Source: DATFDN01 sp963818885
GTDB taxonomy: Bacteria; Pseudomonadota; Alphaproteobacteria; Acetobacterales; Acetobacteraceae
NCBI GenBank assembly: GCA_963818885.1
Contig: CAWFTP010000003.1
Location: 1,054,001 to 1,118,000 of the forward strand
Length of the DNA: 64,000 bases
Reading direction: 5' to 3'
The first letter of the stretch is position 1. The number at the start of each line of letters is the position of its first letter. The notes below the pieces were generated by a model, which saw only the letters and a list, made by a program, of their open reading frames with translations, made no database searches and was not told the origin of the DNA. Positions 18,521-27,020 of the stretch are shown here, in pieces. Made by a program: the position numbers and the translations under genes.

Positions 18521-19762
18521 CTATTCGGCTGCCGCCGCCTGCGGGCGAAGGTCCTTCGAATACTCAATGCTGACCGGCGCGTCGACGTCGAACGGAGAGC
18601 CCAGGCCCAGCGCCTTGCCGTGCTCACGGACCGCCGGCATCACCTCCTGGCAGAGCAGCCGGATGCAGTTGCGCGTATCCTCCGGGCTGACCTTCCCGTC
18701 ATTGCCCCAGAATCCCATGATGCCGGGACGAGTGTGCTCGATCAGCATCTTGAGCTTCTCGATCACCGTCTTGGGCGTTCCGGCGATGATCATGGTGCTC
18801 GCGATCTGATCCTCAAAGGTCGGGCTACCGCGCGGGTTCTTCGCCCGGCCGACCGCGAACTCGACGAAGTTGCGTCGGCCGGACGGCGAGAAATAGCCTG
18901 ACGGGTTGGCCCAGACCGGATGGGCCAGGCCGGTGAATTCGCCCTGCATCCACATGAACTGCCGGGCGTTCCGGAGCGCCTTCTCCTCGGTGTCCTGCAC
19001 ATGGACGCGGATGAGGTAGCCGAAATTCTCCGGGCCGGCCTCATAGCCGACCTCGCGCGCCTGCTGCGAGTACAGCGCCCAAATCGCCTTCGTCGCGTCG
19101 ATCGCGGTGTTCAGCGCGATATACGGATAGCGGTGGCGTGCCGCCCAGAGCACCGTCTCCTTCGATAGCACGCCCGGAATCCACACCCGCGGATACGGCT
19201 TCTGCAGCGGCACCGCCCACGGATTGACGACCCGATGCTGATAGTGCGTGCCCTCCCAGCGGAACGGTCCCGGCTGGGTCCAGGCCTTGACGATCAAGTC
19301 ATGCGCCTCCTCGAAGCGCTCGCGATTAAAGGCCGGGTTTACGCCCTGGGCCAGCTGCTCTTGGCCGCCGCCACGAACGAAGCCGGACACCAGCCGGCCC
19401 TTGGAGATCATGTCGATCATGGCCAGCTCTTCGGCCAGTCGGATCGGATTCTCCGCCAGCGGCAGCGGATTGCCCAGCATCACGATCTTCACCTTCTTGG
19501 TAACCGCGGCGAGGATCGAGGCGAAGATGTTGGCCTTGGCCTGCATGCAAAATGGCGCGTTATGATGCTCGTTCAGCATGATGCCGTCGGCACCGCACTC
19601 GTCCGCGTAGATGTAGTCCTCAAGGTACTGGTTATAGAGCCGACTGCCCGCGATCGGATCGAAGTTCTTGTTCGAGAAGGTTAGCGCGGTGGCGCCATAA
19701 CGCAGCCCTTCCTCCGCGTCGTACGCGGACATGGGCTGCTCGGTGAAATACATCAGGTGCAT
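18521..19762 (-). CDS. LLM-class flavin-dependent oxidoreductase (luciferase-like)
   Basis: 413 residues. Luciferase-like monooxygenase features are visible: YADECGADGIMLNEHHNAPFC, then KIVMLGNPLPLAENPIRLAEELAMIDMISKGRL and VSGFVRGG. These proteins use FMNH2 and oxygen, or F420, to oxidise organic substrates; a separate flavin reductase is not visible nearby. It lies 27 bases downstream of the alpha/beta-hydrolase gene and is probably co-transcribed with it. Substrate unknown. Confidence 0.88.
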   Translation of the reverse strand: MHLMYFTEQPMSAYDAEEGLRYGATALTFSNKNFDPIAGSRLYNQYLEDYIYADECGADGIMLNEHHNAPFCMQAKANIFASILAAVTKKVKIVMLGNPLPLAENPIRLAEELAMIDMISKGRLVSGFVRGGGQEQLAQGVNPAFNRERFEEAHDLIVKAWTQPGPFRWEGTHYQHRVVNPWAVPLQKPYPRVWIPGVLSKETVLWAARHRYPYIALNTAIDATKAIWALYSQQAREVGYEAGPENFGYLIRVHVQDTEEKALRNARQFMWMQGEFTGLAHPVWANPSGYFSPSGRRNFVEFAVGRAKNPRGSPTFEDQIASTMIIAGTPKTVIEKLKMLIEHTRPGIMGFWGNDGKVSPEDTRNCIRLLCQEVMPAVREHGKALGLGSPFDVDAPVSIEYSKDLRPQAAAAE

Positions 19763-19789
19763 GGGACGATCCTCGCTCTCAATCGCCGT

Positions 19790-20575
19790 TCAGCCGGCGC
19801 TCACGAACTCGGTGACGAGGCGGGCGAGCGCCTCGGGCTTCTCCATCTCGATCAGGTGTCCGCATCCCGGGACGATCTCCAGCCGCGCCTCGCGCAGGGC
19901 GCGGACATAGACATCGCCGGCAGTACGCGGCACGACCTTATCGTCGTCGCCCCACGCCACAAGCGCCGGAGCACGCACGGCGCCCAGCAAATGGGGCAAG
20001 GTCTGGCTGTACATGTAGGGCTTCCAAGCGATGCGGAAGCACATCTCGCGGGCGACGTCCCACGCTTCCAACTGGTCGGTGCTGACGTCGCCGTAGACCC
20101 GCCGAAAGTTTTCCTGGTTGTGAAAACCTGCCTGTGGATAGGCGATGTACGAGATGATCGCCTGGTCGAGGATGTCCCCATCCGGCGGCTTGATCCCCAT
20201 CGGTGCCGCAAGGACCAGGCGGCGGAAGTCGCGCGGCGCAAGGCTCGCCATCTCGGCGGCGACCCAGCCGCCGAACCCAAGCCCGACTAACGACACGTCC
20301 GACAGGTTCTGGTCAGCGAGCAGGGCCTGGTAAATCGCGGCAATGTCGCGTACTCCGCGCATCCAGCCGGGTCGCTCGGAACGACCCCAGCCTGGATGGT
20401 GGGGCGCCAGAACCGTGAAGCGCTCCGCTAACAAGTCGTAGAAGGGCAGTCGCTCGGGCGTGCCGATATCGTGATGCAGGACGAGCAAGGCCGGTCCGGA
20501 TCCCGCACGAGCGACGTGCAGCTTGGCCCCAGCCACTAAGGCGCTCGTCTCGGACCAGGCCACCTCTGACGCCAT
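19790..20575 (-). CDS. Alpha/beta-hydrolase-fold protein lacking the nucleophile serine
   Basis: 261 residues from ATG 20575, with GGAGG just upstream. The fold is clear: oxyanion-region LLVLHHDIGTPERLPFY, APHHPGWGRSERP, the catalytic acid in WGDDDKVVP and the His in PGCGHLIEMEKPE. At the nucleophile elbow, however, the sequence is VGLGFGGW: the usual Gly-His-Ser-x-Gly has become Gly-Leu-Gly-Phe-Gly, so residue 100 is Gly instead of Ser. The protein may therefore not be a serine hydrolase. It could act as a lyase or a cofactor-free oxygenase-like protein, or as a partner of the LLM enzyme. Confidence 0.85.
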   Translation of the reverse strand: MASEVAWSETSALVAGAKLHVARAGSGPALLVLHHDIGTPERLPFYDLLAERFTVLAPHHPGWGRSERPGWMRGVRDIAAIYQALLADQNLSDVSLVGLGFGGWVAAEMASLAPRDFRRLVLAAPMGIKPPDGDILDQAIISYIAYPQAGFHNQENFRRVYGDVSTDQLEAWDVAREMCFRIAWKPYMYSQTLPHLLGAVRAPALVAWGDDDKVVPRTAGDVYVRALREARLEIVPGCGHLIEMEKPEALARLVTEFVSAG

Positions 20576-20717
20576 TACTGCCTCCTTGATCGACCCGCCC
20601 GAAAAGGATAGGCGTGCCTCTTGCGGCTTGTCCAACGCGGCGCCCGTATTATCTCTCGCGGGGAAGCCGGGCAGCGGCAAGTCTCGATCGGAACCACAGG
20701 TCGGCGGTCAAAAGGGA

Positions 20718-21347
20718 ATGTTCGGCTTGTCGGTTTCCGGCGTGCTCGCCTTCGCCCTGCACCACCCGGGACTTGAAGCGTTCGCGATCATCTTCTCGAC
20801 CTTCATCCTGGAGGATGCCGCGACAATTCTGGCGGGAATGGAGGCGGCGTCCGGTTCGCTCTCCATCCCGCTTTCGCTCGGCTCCCTCTATGTCGGAATC
20901 GTGCTAGGCGACATCGGCCTCTACGCGCTCGGGCGGCTGGCGGCACAGGTTCCATGGGTTCTCCGGCTGCTTCCGCCGCAGCGCACCGAGACGGTCCGGG
21001 CATGGCTCCATGGCCGCGTTTTCCGCGTCGTCTTGGTGAGCCGGTTCCTTCCCGGCGTTCGACTGCCGACTTACACGACCTGCGGCTATCTCGGCGCGAG
21101 CCTGCGCCAGTTCACCCTTGCGACCATGGTCGCGACGCTGATCTGGACCTCTGGCCTGTTCGCCATTTCGACGCGAATCGGGCAGGCGCTGATGGACCAT
21201 TTCGGCATTTGGCGCTGGGCGGGCGCACTGGGGCTGATCGTCGTCCTGTTGCTCGTCAACACGGTGACGAGGCGCGTGCGAGATCATCTTCAGAGGCGGC
21301 GGCGATGTTTGCCGCCTTCCGCCCTCGAAGAAGCATCGCATCCATGA
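20718..21347 (+). CDS. DedA family membrane protein
   Basis: 209 residues with about five hydrophobic segments. DedA/SNARE-associated features are ILEDAATILAGMEAA near the N-terminus, GDIGLYALGRLA, and the RFLPGVRLPTYTTCGYLG motif with conserved Arg and Pro. DedA proteins have been shown in other bacteria to flip undecaprenyl phosphate across the inner membrane. The ATG at 20718 is preceded by a weak AAGGGA, so the start is moderately sure. The gene overlaps the ATP-grasp gene by ATGA and is followed by uppP. Confidence 0.87.
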   Translation: MFGLSVSGVLAFALHHPGLEAFAIIFSTFILEDAATILAGMEAASGSLSIPLSLGSLYVGIVLGDIGLYALGRLAAQVPWVLRLLPPQRTETVRAWLHGRVFRVVLVSRFLPGVRLPTYTTCGYLGASLRQFTLATMVATLIWTSGLFAISTRIGQALMDHFGIWRWAGALGLIVVLLLVNTVTRRVRDHLQRRRRCLPPSALEEASHP

Positions 21348-22447
21348 GCGTCGATGCCGCGCTCGTGCAGGCCAACCGGGGCGCTCGGCCTGAACCACCG
21401 CCCGTCTCCTTCTTTGAGTTCTGGCCCGGCTGGCTCTTCTATGCGCCGGTGATCGCCCATTGCGCCGCCCTCGGCCTGCGCTATCGCTCGCCGGTCATCC
21501 TCACCGCCGCAAATCCGGGCATCACGTCAGGCGGCCTGTGCGGCGAATCGAAGACTTCGATCCTCGATCAGGTCACGCTGCCGGACGAGCGTGCCGCCAT
21601 CGCGCGCTATACGACGCTGACAGTCTCCGGCAGCAGCCGCGACCTCGGCATGGCGACGGAGGCGATGGCGGCGGCCGAAATCGGCTGGCCCGTCGTTGTC
21701 AAGCCCGATATCGGTTGCAACGGTACCGGTGTCCGCTTGGCACGCCGTCCTGCAGATTTGGAGGGCTACCTCGCGGCCTTCCCACCGGGCGAGCAGGTGA
21801 TGCTGCAGGAGTTCATCCCGCTAGAGAAGGAGGCCGGTCTTTTCTATGTCCGGCATCCGGACGAGCCCTCGGGGCGCATCACTTCGCTCACTCTCAAGCG
21901 GACGCCCTTCGTGGTCGGCGACGGCCGGAGCACGCTGCGCCGTCTCATTCTCGCCGATCCGCGCGCCGCGCGGTTGGCCCATCTCTATCTCCCGCGCTTG
22001 GCAGCACGACTTGCCGAGGTGCCCGCGCAGGGCGTCCCGACGCCCTTGCTCTTTGTCGGAAACCACTGCAAAGGCTCGATCTTCCGCAACGGCGCCGATC
22101 ACATCACGCCCGCCCTGACCGTCCGTGTCGAACGCCTGGCGCGAGCTCTTCCGGACTTCCACTTCGGCCGTATCGACGTGCGGTTCGCCTCGCTCGCGGA
22201 GCTGCGGAAGGGCAAGGGATTCCGGGTCATCGAGATCAACGGCGCCGGCTCGGAGGCGACCCATGTTTGGGATCCGAGCACCACGCTGTGGCAAGCTTGG
22301 CGGAGCCAATTCCACCACTACGGTCTCGCTTACCGGATCGGGGCGGCCAACCGCGCACGCGGCGCCCGGCCCACCTCCGTGCGGCAGGTCCTTCAGCTGT
22401 GGCGCATGCAACGCCGTCTGATGGCCGCCTATCCCTCGCACGACTAG
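21344..22447 (+). CDS. ATP-grasp enzyme (D-Ala-D-Ala ligase-like)
   Basis: 367 residues from the ATG overlapping the DedA stop. Residues ~110-300 form an ATP-grasp core: IGWPVVVKPDIGCNGTGVRLA (ATP-binding Lys), QEFIPLEKEAGLFYVRHP, and the metal-binding FRVIEINGAGSEATHVWDP. It joins a carboxylate to an amine or thiol with ATP, but the substrate is unknown; it is not a close copy of Ddl or of glutathione synthase. Position between DedA and UppP genes suggests a lipid-carrier or envelope substrate (inference). It has no signal peptide. Confidence 0.85.
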   Translation: MSVDAALVQANRGARPEPPPVSFFEFWPGWLFYAPVIAHCAALGLRYRSPVILTAANPGITSGGLCGESKTSILDQVTLPDERAAIARYTTLTVSGSSRDLGMATEAMAAAEIGWPVVVKPDIGCNGTGVRLARRPADLEGYLAAFPPGEQVMLQEFIPLEKEAGLFYVRHPDEPSGRITSLTLKRTPFVVGDGRSTLRRLILADPRAARLAHLYLPRLAARLAEVPAQGVPTPLLFVGNHCKGSIFRNGADHITPALTVRVERLARALPDFHFGRIDVRFASLAELRKGKGFRVIEINGAGSEATHVWDPSTTLWQAWRSQFHHYGLAYRIGAANRARGARPTSVRQVLQLWRMQRRLMAAYPSHD

Positions 22448-22495
22448 CGCACAAGGCAGTTGCAGCGCAGCCGGTTTTCTTGCGAGGAAGCGCGC

Positions 22496-23335
22496 ATGTT
22501 GACCACCATCCAGGCCATCGGCATCGCCCTTCTTCAAGGCGCGACCGAGTTGTTTCCCGTCAGCAGCCTGGGCCATGCGGTCGTCCTGCCGGCGATCCTG
22601 CACTGGAACATTGACCAGAACGCCCTGTCCTTCCTGCCCTTCCTGGTGATGCTGCATCTCGGCACGGCGACGGCCCTGCTGCTCTACTTCTGGCGCGACT
22701 GGTGGGCGCTGTTCACGGGGATCCTCGGGATCGGCAACCCGCATCAGGTCGCCGAGAGCCGGCGCGTGTTCTGGCTCATCGTGGTTGCGACGATCCCGGC
22801 CGTGATCGTGGGGTTCCTCCTGGAGCATTTCCTGCGGGGACTGTTCGGCAGCCCCATGATCGCCGCTGCCATGCTGATCGTGAACGGGCTGCTGCTCCTG
22901 TTCGGCGAACGACTGCGCGGCGAGGGCAACCGCCGGCTCTCGAGCCTCACGGTGGCCGACGCGCTTACAATCGGCTGCTGGCAATGCACGGCGCTGGTGC
23001 CGGGAATCTCCCGCTCGGGCGCCACGATCGTTGGCGGCCTCCTGCGGGGAATCGACCATGCGGGATCGGCGCATTTCTCGTTCCTGATCGCGACCCCGAT
23101 CATTCTTGGCGCCACGGTGCTGGAGGTCCCCAAGCTCCGCCACGGCGGCGTGGGGCTGAGCGGGAATGTTGTCGAACTCTCGATCCTCGCTGCCGTCGTG
23201 GCGGGTTTGACGGCCTACGCGAGCACGGCCTTCCTCATGCGCTATTTCCGCGGCCACGATTCCTGGGCGCTCAATCCGTTCGCGTATTATTGCTTCGCCG
23301 CCGGCGCCATAAGCCTGGCGCTCCTGCTCGCTTGA
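22496..23335 (+). CDS. uppP: Undecaprenyl-diphosphatase UppP/BacA
   Basis: 279 residues, polytopic inner-membrane enzyme that removes one phosphate from undecaprenyl diphosphate to regenerate the C55 carrier. Both signature stretches are present: LLQGATELFPVSSLGH (with the Glu and Ser of the active site) and PGISRSGATIVGGLLRG. The ATG at 22496 follows GAGGAAG. Length is normal. It is the third gene of the DedA-ATP-grasp-UppP run and ends two bases before the convergent XRE gene. Confidence 0.95.
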   Translation: MLTTIQAIGIALLQGATELFPVSSLGHAVVLPAILHWNIDQNALSFLPFLVMLHLGTATALLLYFWRDWWALFTGILGIGNPHQVAESRRVFWLIVVATIPAVIVGFLLEHFLRGLFGSPMIAAAMLIVNGLLLLFGERLRGEGNRRLSSLTVADALTIGCWQCTALVPGISRSGATIVGGLLRGIDHAGSAHFSFLIATPIILGATVLEVPKLRHGGVGLSGNVVELSILAAVVAGLTAYASTAFLMRYFRGHDSWALNPFAYYCFAAGAISLALLLA

Positions 23336-23336
23336 G

Positions 23337-23678
23337 CTAATGCCCTCCCGCGAGGCGGCGGGCCGTTCGCAACAAGATCTGCCGGTCCTCCGGCCCGCAC
23401 TCGCGATAGAGCCGTAGCATCGCGATCTCATCGGCGGTCACCGCCTCCGGGATGGCGGACACCGAGCCTTCCCCCTGCATCAGGAACTCGACACCGACCC
23501 CCAGCACCTGGGCGATGCGGGCCAGATTGCCGGTGACCTGGCCCGACCGGCCGGTTTCCCATTGAGCCACCGCGCTACGCGAAACCCCCACGGCGTTCGC
23601 CAACTCCTCCTGGGTGATCGCTCGGTCCTGCCGGGTCGCGCGGATGCGCTCGCCGATGTCGCGGGGGCTGCTGCTCAT
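23337..23678 (-). CDS. XRE-family transcriptional regulator
   Basis: 113 residues. A Cro/CI-type helix-turn-helix covers residues ~8-62: IGERIRATRQDRAITQEELANAVGVSRSAVAQWETGR. The C-terminal ~45 residues have no recognised domain but include TADEIAMLRLYRECGPEDRQILLRTARRL, a helix found in many phage-type repressors. It diverges from the small gene at 23806; a palindrome in the spacer (23731-23745) is a candidate operator. It is probably the regulator of the accessory region that follows. Confidence 0.88.
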   Translation of the reverse strand: MSSSPRDIGERIRATRQDRAITQEELANAVGVSRSAVAQWETGRSGQVTGNLARIAQVLGVGVEFLMQGEGSVSAIPEAVTADEIAMLRLYRECGPEDRQILLRTARRLAGGH

Positions 23679-23730
23679 AGCAAAGGTCTAGGTCAGTCTC
23701 TCTAACGGGGAAAGCGGAAAAGCGCCACCT

Positions 23731-23745
23731 GGTGATGTTATCACC
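23731..23745. promoter_or_regulatory. Candidate operator palindrome
   Basis: GGTGAT-GTT-ATCACC is a perfect inverted repeat ending one base before the -35 element at 23747, between the divergent XRE gene and the gene at 23806. It is the best candidate for the XRE binding site. Confidence 0.55.
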
Positions 23746-23746
23746 C

Positions 23747-23775
23747 TTGACGCCTTTGTGTCATTGTGACTAACT
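23747..23775 (+). promoter_or_regulatory. Sigma-70-type promoter P1
   Basis: TTGACG, a 17-base spacer and CTAACT, 31 bases before the GTG start at 23806. The same -35/17/-10 arrangement recurs at 26844 and 27818. Confidence 0.55.
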
Positions 23776-23805
23776 TGTCCTCATGCCCTGTTCGAGAGGT
23801 TTTCC

Positions 23806-24105
23806 GTGTCGCTCCCCCCATCCCCTCCCCCCTGGACGGATGCGTTGGACTGCCAGTTGCGTCGTCTGCGGGCCGAAGGCGCGAGTTGGGACGAGATCGC
23901 CCGCACGCTCGGACGAAGCCAGGCCGATGTGGCCGCCCGCGCTCATGCCCTGGGCACCGCATCGTCTCCGGTGGATGCCGCACCCTGTCTCGACGATCCG
24001 GCACGCGAGCCGCTCCCGGCCGGCCATCCCCGAACCTGGTTGCCTCTCATCGCCGGGACGCTCCTCGACGGGACCGAGTACCCGCTCCCCTTCTTCTTCC
24101 GCTGA
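23806..24105 (+). CDS. Small SANT/GcrA-like DNA-binding protein
   Basis: 99 residues from GTG 23806 with GAGAGG upstream. Residues ~9-50 (WTDALDCQLRRLRAEGASWDEIARTLGRSQADVAARAHALG) are a Myb/SANT-like or GcrA-type helix-turn-helix, a pattern common in phage and alphaproteobacterial regulators. The C-terminal half is Pro-rich and featureless. It lies 22 bases upstream of the DUF6362-like gene and is probably co-transcribed from P1. Target sites unknown. Confidence 0.72.
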   Translation: MSLPPSPPPWTDALDCQLRRLRAEGASWDEIARTLGRSQADVAARAHALGTASSPVDAAPCLDDPAREPLPAGHPRTWLPLIAGTLLDGTEYPLPFFFR

Positions 24106-24127
24106 CCCTCCCAGGAGACCCATTGGA

Positions 24128-24685
24128 ATGCCCGATGCTTTCGCTGATGCGTGCGCCGACGGCGTCATCATCGACGCCGACTTCGTGATCGAGCGTCTGG
24201 AGCGGGCGGGTGCCGCGCTCCTAGCCATGCCGACCACCGGCTGGTCGACCAGGCTCCGCACCTCGAACCTGGAGGTCGTCCGCCAAGCGATGGACGTGTA
24301 CGGCGACACCGACAAGCGGATCCGCCCGCCCATCCCCTCGGCCGCCGAGATCACCCGGATGGACGAGGCCATGGGGTGGATCCCGCTAATCCCCGCCGAT
24401 CGCTACGTGCTACGACGCATCGTCGGGGCCCGGAGCCTCGTCAATCCCCTCACCGATCGCCACCTGTTCCCCTGGCGGCGGCTCGGCGCCGCCTTGGGCG
24501 CGGATCACAAGGCGATCCAGCGATGGCACGCGGAAGGGATAGCCCGCATCGTCGCCGCGCTGACCGGGCGCGAGTTCGGACTCGGTCTTAGCGCACGCCG
24601 ACGCGCGGCTCCGCCCGGTGCGGCTTCGAGCGCGCCGGCGAAGCGGCGCGGCCGGCCCCCCTTTCGGGAAGCCCGGCCCGCCTGA
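24128..24685 (+). CDS. DUF6362-like phage-type protein
   Basis: 185 residues from ATG 24128, preceded by AGGAG. The pattern FVIERLERAGAALLAMP, RLRTSNLEVVRQAMDVYG, PPIPSAAEITRMDEAMGWI and a C-terminal helix-turn-helix-like stretch (WRRLGAALGADHKAIQRWHAEGIARIVAAL) resembles the DUF6362 proteins I know from alphaproteobacterial phages. The assignment is from memory of the pattern. The tail is basic (KRRGRPPF), suggesting nucleic-acid binding. The last 98 bases overlap the convergent regulator gene. Confidence 0.7.
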   Translation: MPDAFADACADGVIIDADFVIERLERAGAALLAMPTTGWSTRLRTSNLEVVRQAMDVYGDTDKRIRPPIPSAAEITRMDEAMGWIPLIPADRYVLRRIVGARSLVNPLTDRHLFPWRRLGAALGADHKAIQRWHAEGIARIVAALTGREFGLGLSARRRAAPPGAASSAPAKRRGRPPFREARPA

Positions 24686-26678
24686 GGCCCTCCGCGTAGT
24701 GCGCCACATCCTCCGGACGTGTCAGCGGGGATCTGCGCACAGCATCGGCGACCGTGAATCCCGGCTCCAGCTCCAGGAGCCGGGTACGCACGGCGCGCGC
24801 CTCCGCCTCGTATCCGAGGTGACCGAGAGCGGCGAGCAGCACTTTGTAGCTGGATGAGCAGACCGGATTGAACTCGATCGCGCGACGGCCAGTGTCGGCG
24901 GCGATCTCGTGCTCACGACGCAGCAGATGCGGCATGATGAGCGCCATGTCGAAAAAGAAGCTGTGCGGATCGTACGGGGAGAGCGCCTGCGCCTGATTGA
25001 TCCGCCGGATCGCCTCGTCCAACTCTCCCATGTAGCAATGCGTCAGCCCCGACAGGCACCAGGCGAGTGCGAGGTTCGGATTGATAGCCAACGCCCGCTC
25101 GTGCAGCGCGTGCGCCTCGCGCGGCTTGCGGTCGAGGAAACCGCGCACATGGCCCGCCAGGGTCAGCGCGCGCGCATCGCCGGGATCGAGCGTTACAGCT
25201 CGTTCCGCCAATGCACAGGCGCGCCGGATCGCAGCGTCGGCATCCACCGCCCAGCCCTGTCCGACGAGGAAGATGTGGTAATGCGCCAGCCAGGCATGAG
25301 CCGCGGCGTTGCCAGGATCGAGGCGCAGTGCTTCTTCCAGCATCTCCCCAGCAGCCCGGAAGCCAACTTCATCGAGGCGATAGATGGCGGGGATCGCCCG
25401 CAGCATCAGGTCATGCGAGGATGGATCAGCGTGTCGTCGAGCCGCCGCACGCTTGCCCTCGCGCAACAGCAGCTCGGGGGCGATTTGGGCAACGACGGCG
25501 GAGGCGATCTCGTCTTGCAGCGCAAGGACGTCGTCGCTTTCTCGATCGAATCGCCGCGCCCAGATCACCTCGTCAGCAGCACGCATGTCGAGCAGCCGAG
25601 CCATGATCCGCACGCCGTCGGGCCCTTGCTGGATGGTTCCCTCAAGCAGAAAATCAAGCCGGAGCTCACTCCAGGCCGAGCTCGCCTCGCGCGGTTCAGC
25701 GGCGATTGCGGCGAGCGAGGGGCTGGAAACGCAGGAGAGCCAGCGGAACGGCGCCAAAGCCGTCGTGATTTCCTCCGCGAGCCCGAGCGAGAGTTCGCCG
25801 GCGAGTCCCGGCCCGAGCGCGCGAGGTGGCAGAATTCCAACGCGAATTCGGGTGCCATGCCGGTCGGGCGAGGGCGGCGATATCGGAGAGGTACGTACAG
25901 TCCGGGCGTTCGGTGCGGTGTCTGGCACGCCTAACTGCGGCCGAGGCTCGCGCAACTCATCGGCGAGGCCCTCGGTTTCCGCCGATGGGACGAGGCCTGC
26001 GTGGTCGGCGAGGGCGAGCTTGCATCGCGCAAAAGCGTCGGCCGCAGCCGCACGGTTTCCCGCTTGTGCATGGCCGCGCATGATCGCACGCCATGCGCCC
26101 TCGTGCGCCGGGTCCACGCCAAGCAGCCTTTCGGCAGCCGTCAGTGCCTCGGGCGGATCACTCGCTGCTGCCAACGCTGCCTCTCCCAACTCGCGCGCGA
26201 GCAGGGCGAACCGCTGACGTTCCGCGCCGAGCCACCGATCGAAGGCCGGATCTATACCTGCGAGATCCTCGAGCAAGGGGGGTTGGTAGAGCGCCAGCGC
26301 ATCGCCTTGCCGTGCCGCCGCAGCAGTCCGCAGAGCGCCGGCATCGACCCAGAGCAATTCATTGCTCAACGCCAGGCGACTGCGATCGACCTGAAGCATA
26401 TGCCGCGTTTCCGGGCCGAGCGCGGCGTGCAGTTCGTGCAGGGCCTGTCTAAGCGAGGCACGCGCCTGTTGCGGGTCGCGCCGGCTCCAGAGCAGAGCAG
26501 TCAGTTGAACGCGCGAGACCGGTTCAGGCGCGCGTAGAGCGAGGATCGCGAACACCGCACGGGTCTTTCGCATCCTTGGCAGCACGATCGGGCTGCCGCC
26601 GACGCGTATCGACATAGCCCCAAACAGGAGCGTTTGCAGCATGACCGTATCGGGTTCGGAACGGGCCAGGGAGGTCAC
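24588..26678 (-). CDS. SARP-type (BTAD) transcriptional regulator with TPR repeats
   Basis: About 696 residues. Order: an OmpR-like winged-helix domain (~13-95, LFGAMSIRVGG to VSRVQLTALLWSRRD), a bacterial transcriptional activation domain (~100-245, with VDAGALR and WLGAERQRFALLARELGEAAL), a TolB/FlgO-like stretch (~285-400, LLEGTIQQGPDGVRIMARLLD), and TPR repeats (~420-640, LDPGNAAAHAWLAHYH and LDPGDARALTLAGHVRGFL). There is no kinase site, so it is a stand-alone activator sensing a ligand or partner through the TPRs. Start uncertain: GTG 26678 or ATG 26642. Its C-terminus overlaps the DUF6362-like gene. Confidence 0.85.
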   Translation of the reverse strand: MTSLARSEPDTVMLQTLLFGAMSIRVGGSPIVLPRMRKTRAVFAILALRAPEPVSRVQLTALLWSRRDPQQARASLRQALHELHAALGPETRHMLQVDRSRLALSNELLWVDAGALRTAAAARQGDALALYQPPLLEDLAGIDPAFDRWLGAERQRFALLARELGEAALAAASDPPEALTAAERLLGVDPAHEGAWRAIMRGHAQAGNRAAAADAFARCKLALADHAGLVPSAETEGLADELREPRPQLGVPDTAPNARTVRTSPISPPSPDRHGTRIRVGILPPRALGPGLAGELSLGLAEEITTALAPFRWLSCVSSPSLAAIAAEPREASSAWSELRLDFLLEGTIQQGPDGVRIMARLLDMRAADEVIWARRFDRESDDVLALQDEIASAVVAQIAPELLLREGKRAAARRHADPSSHDLMLRAIPAIYRLDEVGFRAAGEMLEEALRLDPGNAAAHAWLAHYHIFLVGQGWAVDADAAIRRACALAERAVTLDPGDARALTLAGHVRGFLDRKPREAHALHERALAINPNLALAWCLSGLTHCYMGELDEAIRRINQAQALSPYDPHSFFFDMALIMPHLLRREHEIAADTGRRAIEFNPVCSSSYKVLLAALGHLGYEAEARAVRTRLLELEPGFTVADAVRRSPLTRPEDVAHYAEGLRRAGLPERGAGRAASPARSKPHRAEPRVGVR

Positions 26679-26829
26679 CGTAGCTACATCCAGGTGGGCG
26701 ATCGGGCAACCCGCGAAGCGAGTTCTGGAATGCGATATAACAACCTTTCAGAGATACATGGACAGCTTACTAACGGAATTCCCGTAGAAAGTTGCTCCGA
26801 ATGCGGCACCGGGAATTTGGTCCTCGCCT

Positions 26830-26848
26830 CTAGGAAAAAAAGCTTGAC
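26830..26848 (+). repeat. 19-bp promoter-upstream direct repeat, copy 1
   Basis: CTAGGAAAANAAGCTTGAC occurs here and at 27804-27822 with one mismatch (A here, T there). It includes the -35 element of each promoter and 14 conserved bases upstream, more than RNA polymerase alone would require. Confidence 0.8.
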
Positions 26849-26872
26849 GACGGTTACCGCCTGGGTCTAGTT
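26844..26872 (+). promoter_or_regulatory. Sigma-70-type promoter P2
   Basis: TTGACG, a 17-base spacer and CTAGTT. It lies downstream of the A-rich repeat and would start transcription near 26879, into a hairpin-terminator leader. Confidence 0.6.
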
Positions 26873-26878
26873 TCCGCT

Positions 26879-26960
26879 TGTCACCGGGCAAACTGTGCCC
26901 CGCCCCTCCCTCCCCCATCCTCTGCGCTCGCGGCCCGCCCCGTTTCGGCGGGCTGTTTTC
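26879..26960 (+). ncRNA. Candidate ~80-nt small RNA or leader RNA, copy 1
   Basis: Downstream of P2 come a 5' hairpin (26886-26900: GGGCA-AACTG-TGCCC), a C/U-rich linker with runs such as CCCCTCCCTCCCCC, and an intrinsic-terminator hairpin (26933-26953: GCCCGCC/GGCGGGC) followed by TGTTTTCG. The layout is repeated in copy 2 at 27853 with the same loop bases (RACTG) at almost the same distance from the promoter. It could be a free small RNA or an attenuating leader of the 58-residue peptide gene. The 342-bp gap 26679-27020 otherwise holds only the regulator promoter region. Confidence 0.5.
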
Positions 26961-27020
26961 GTTCGACGATGTGGTCGGACACTTACCCGGTGGCGATCAC
27001 TCAACATCCGGAGTTTTCAG

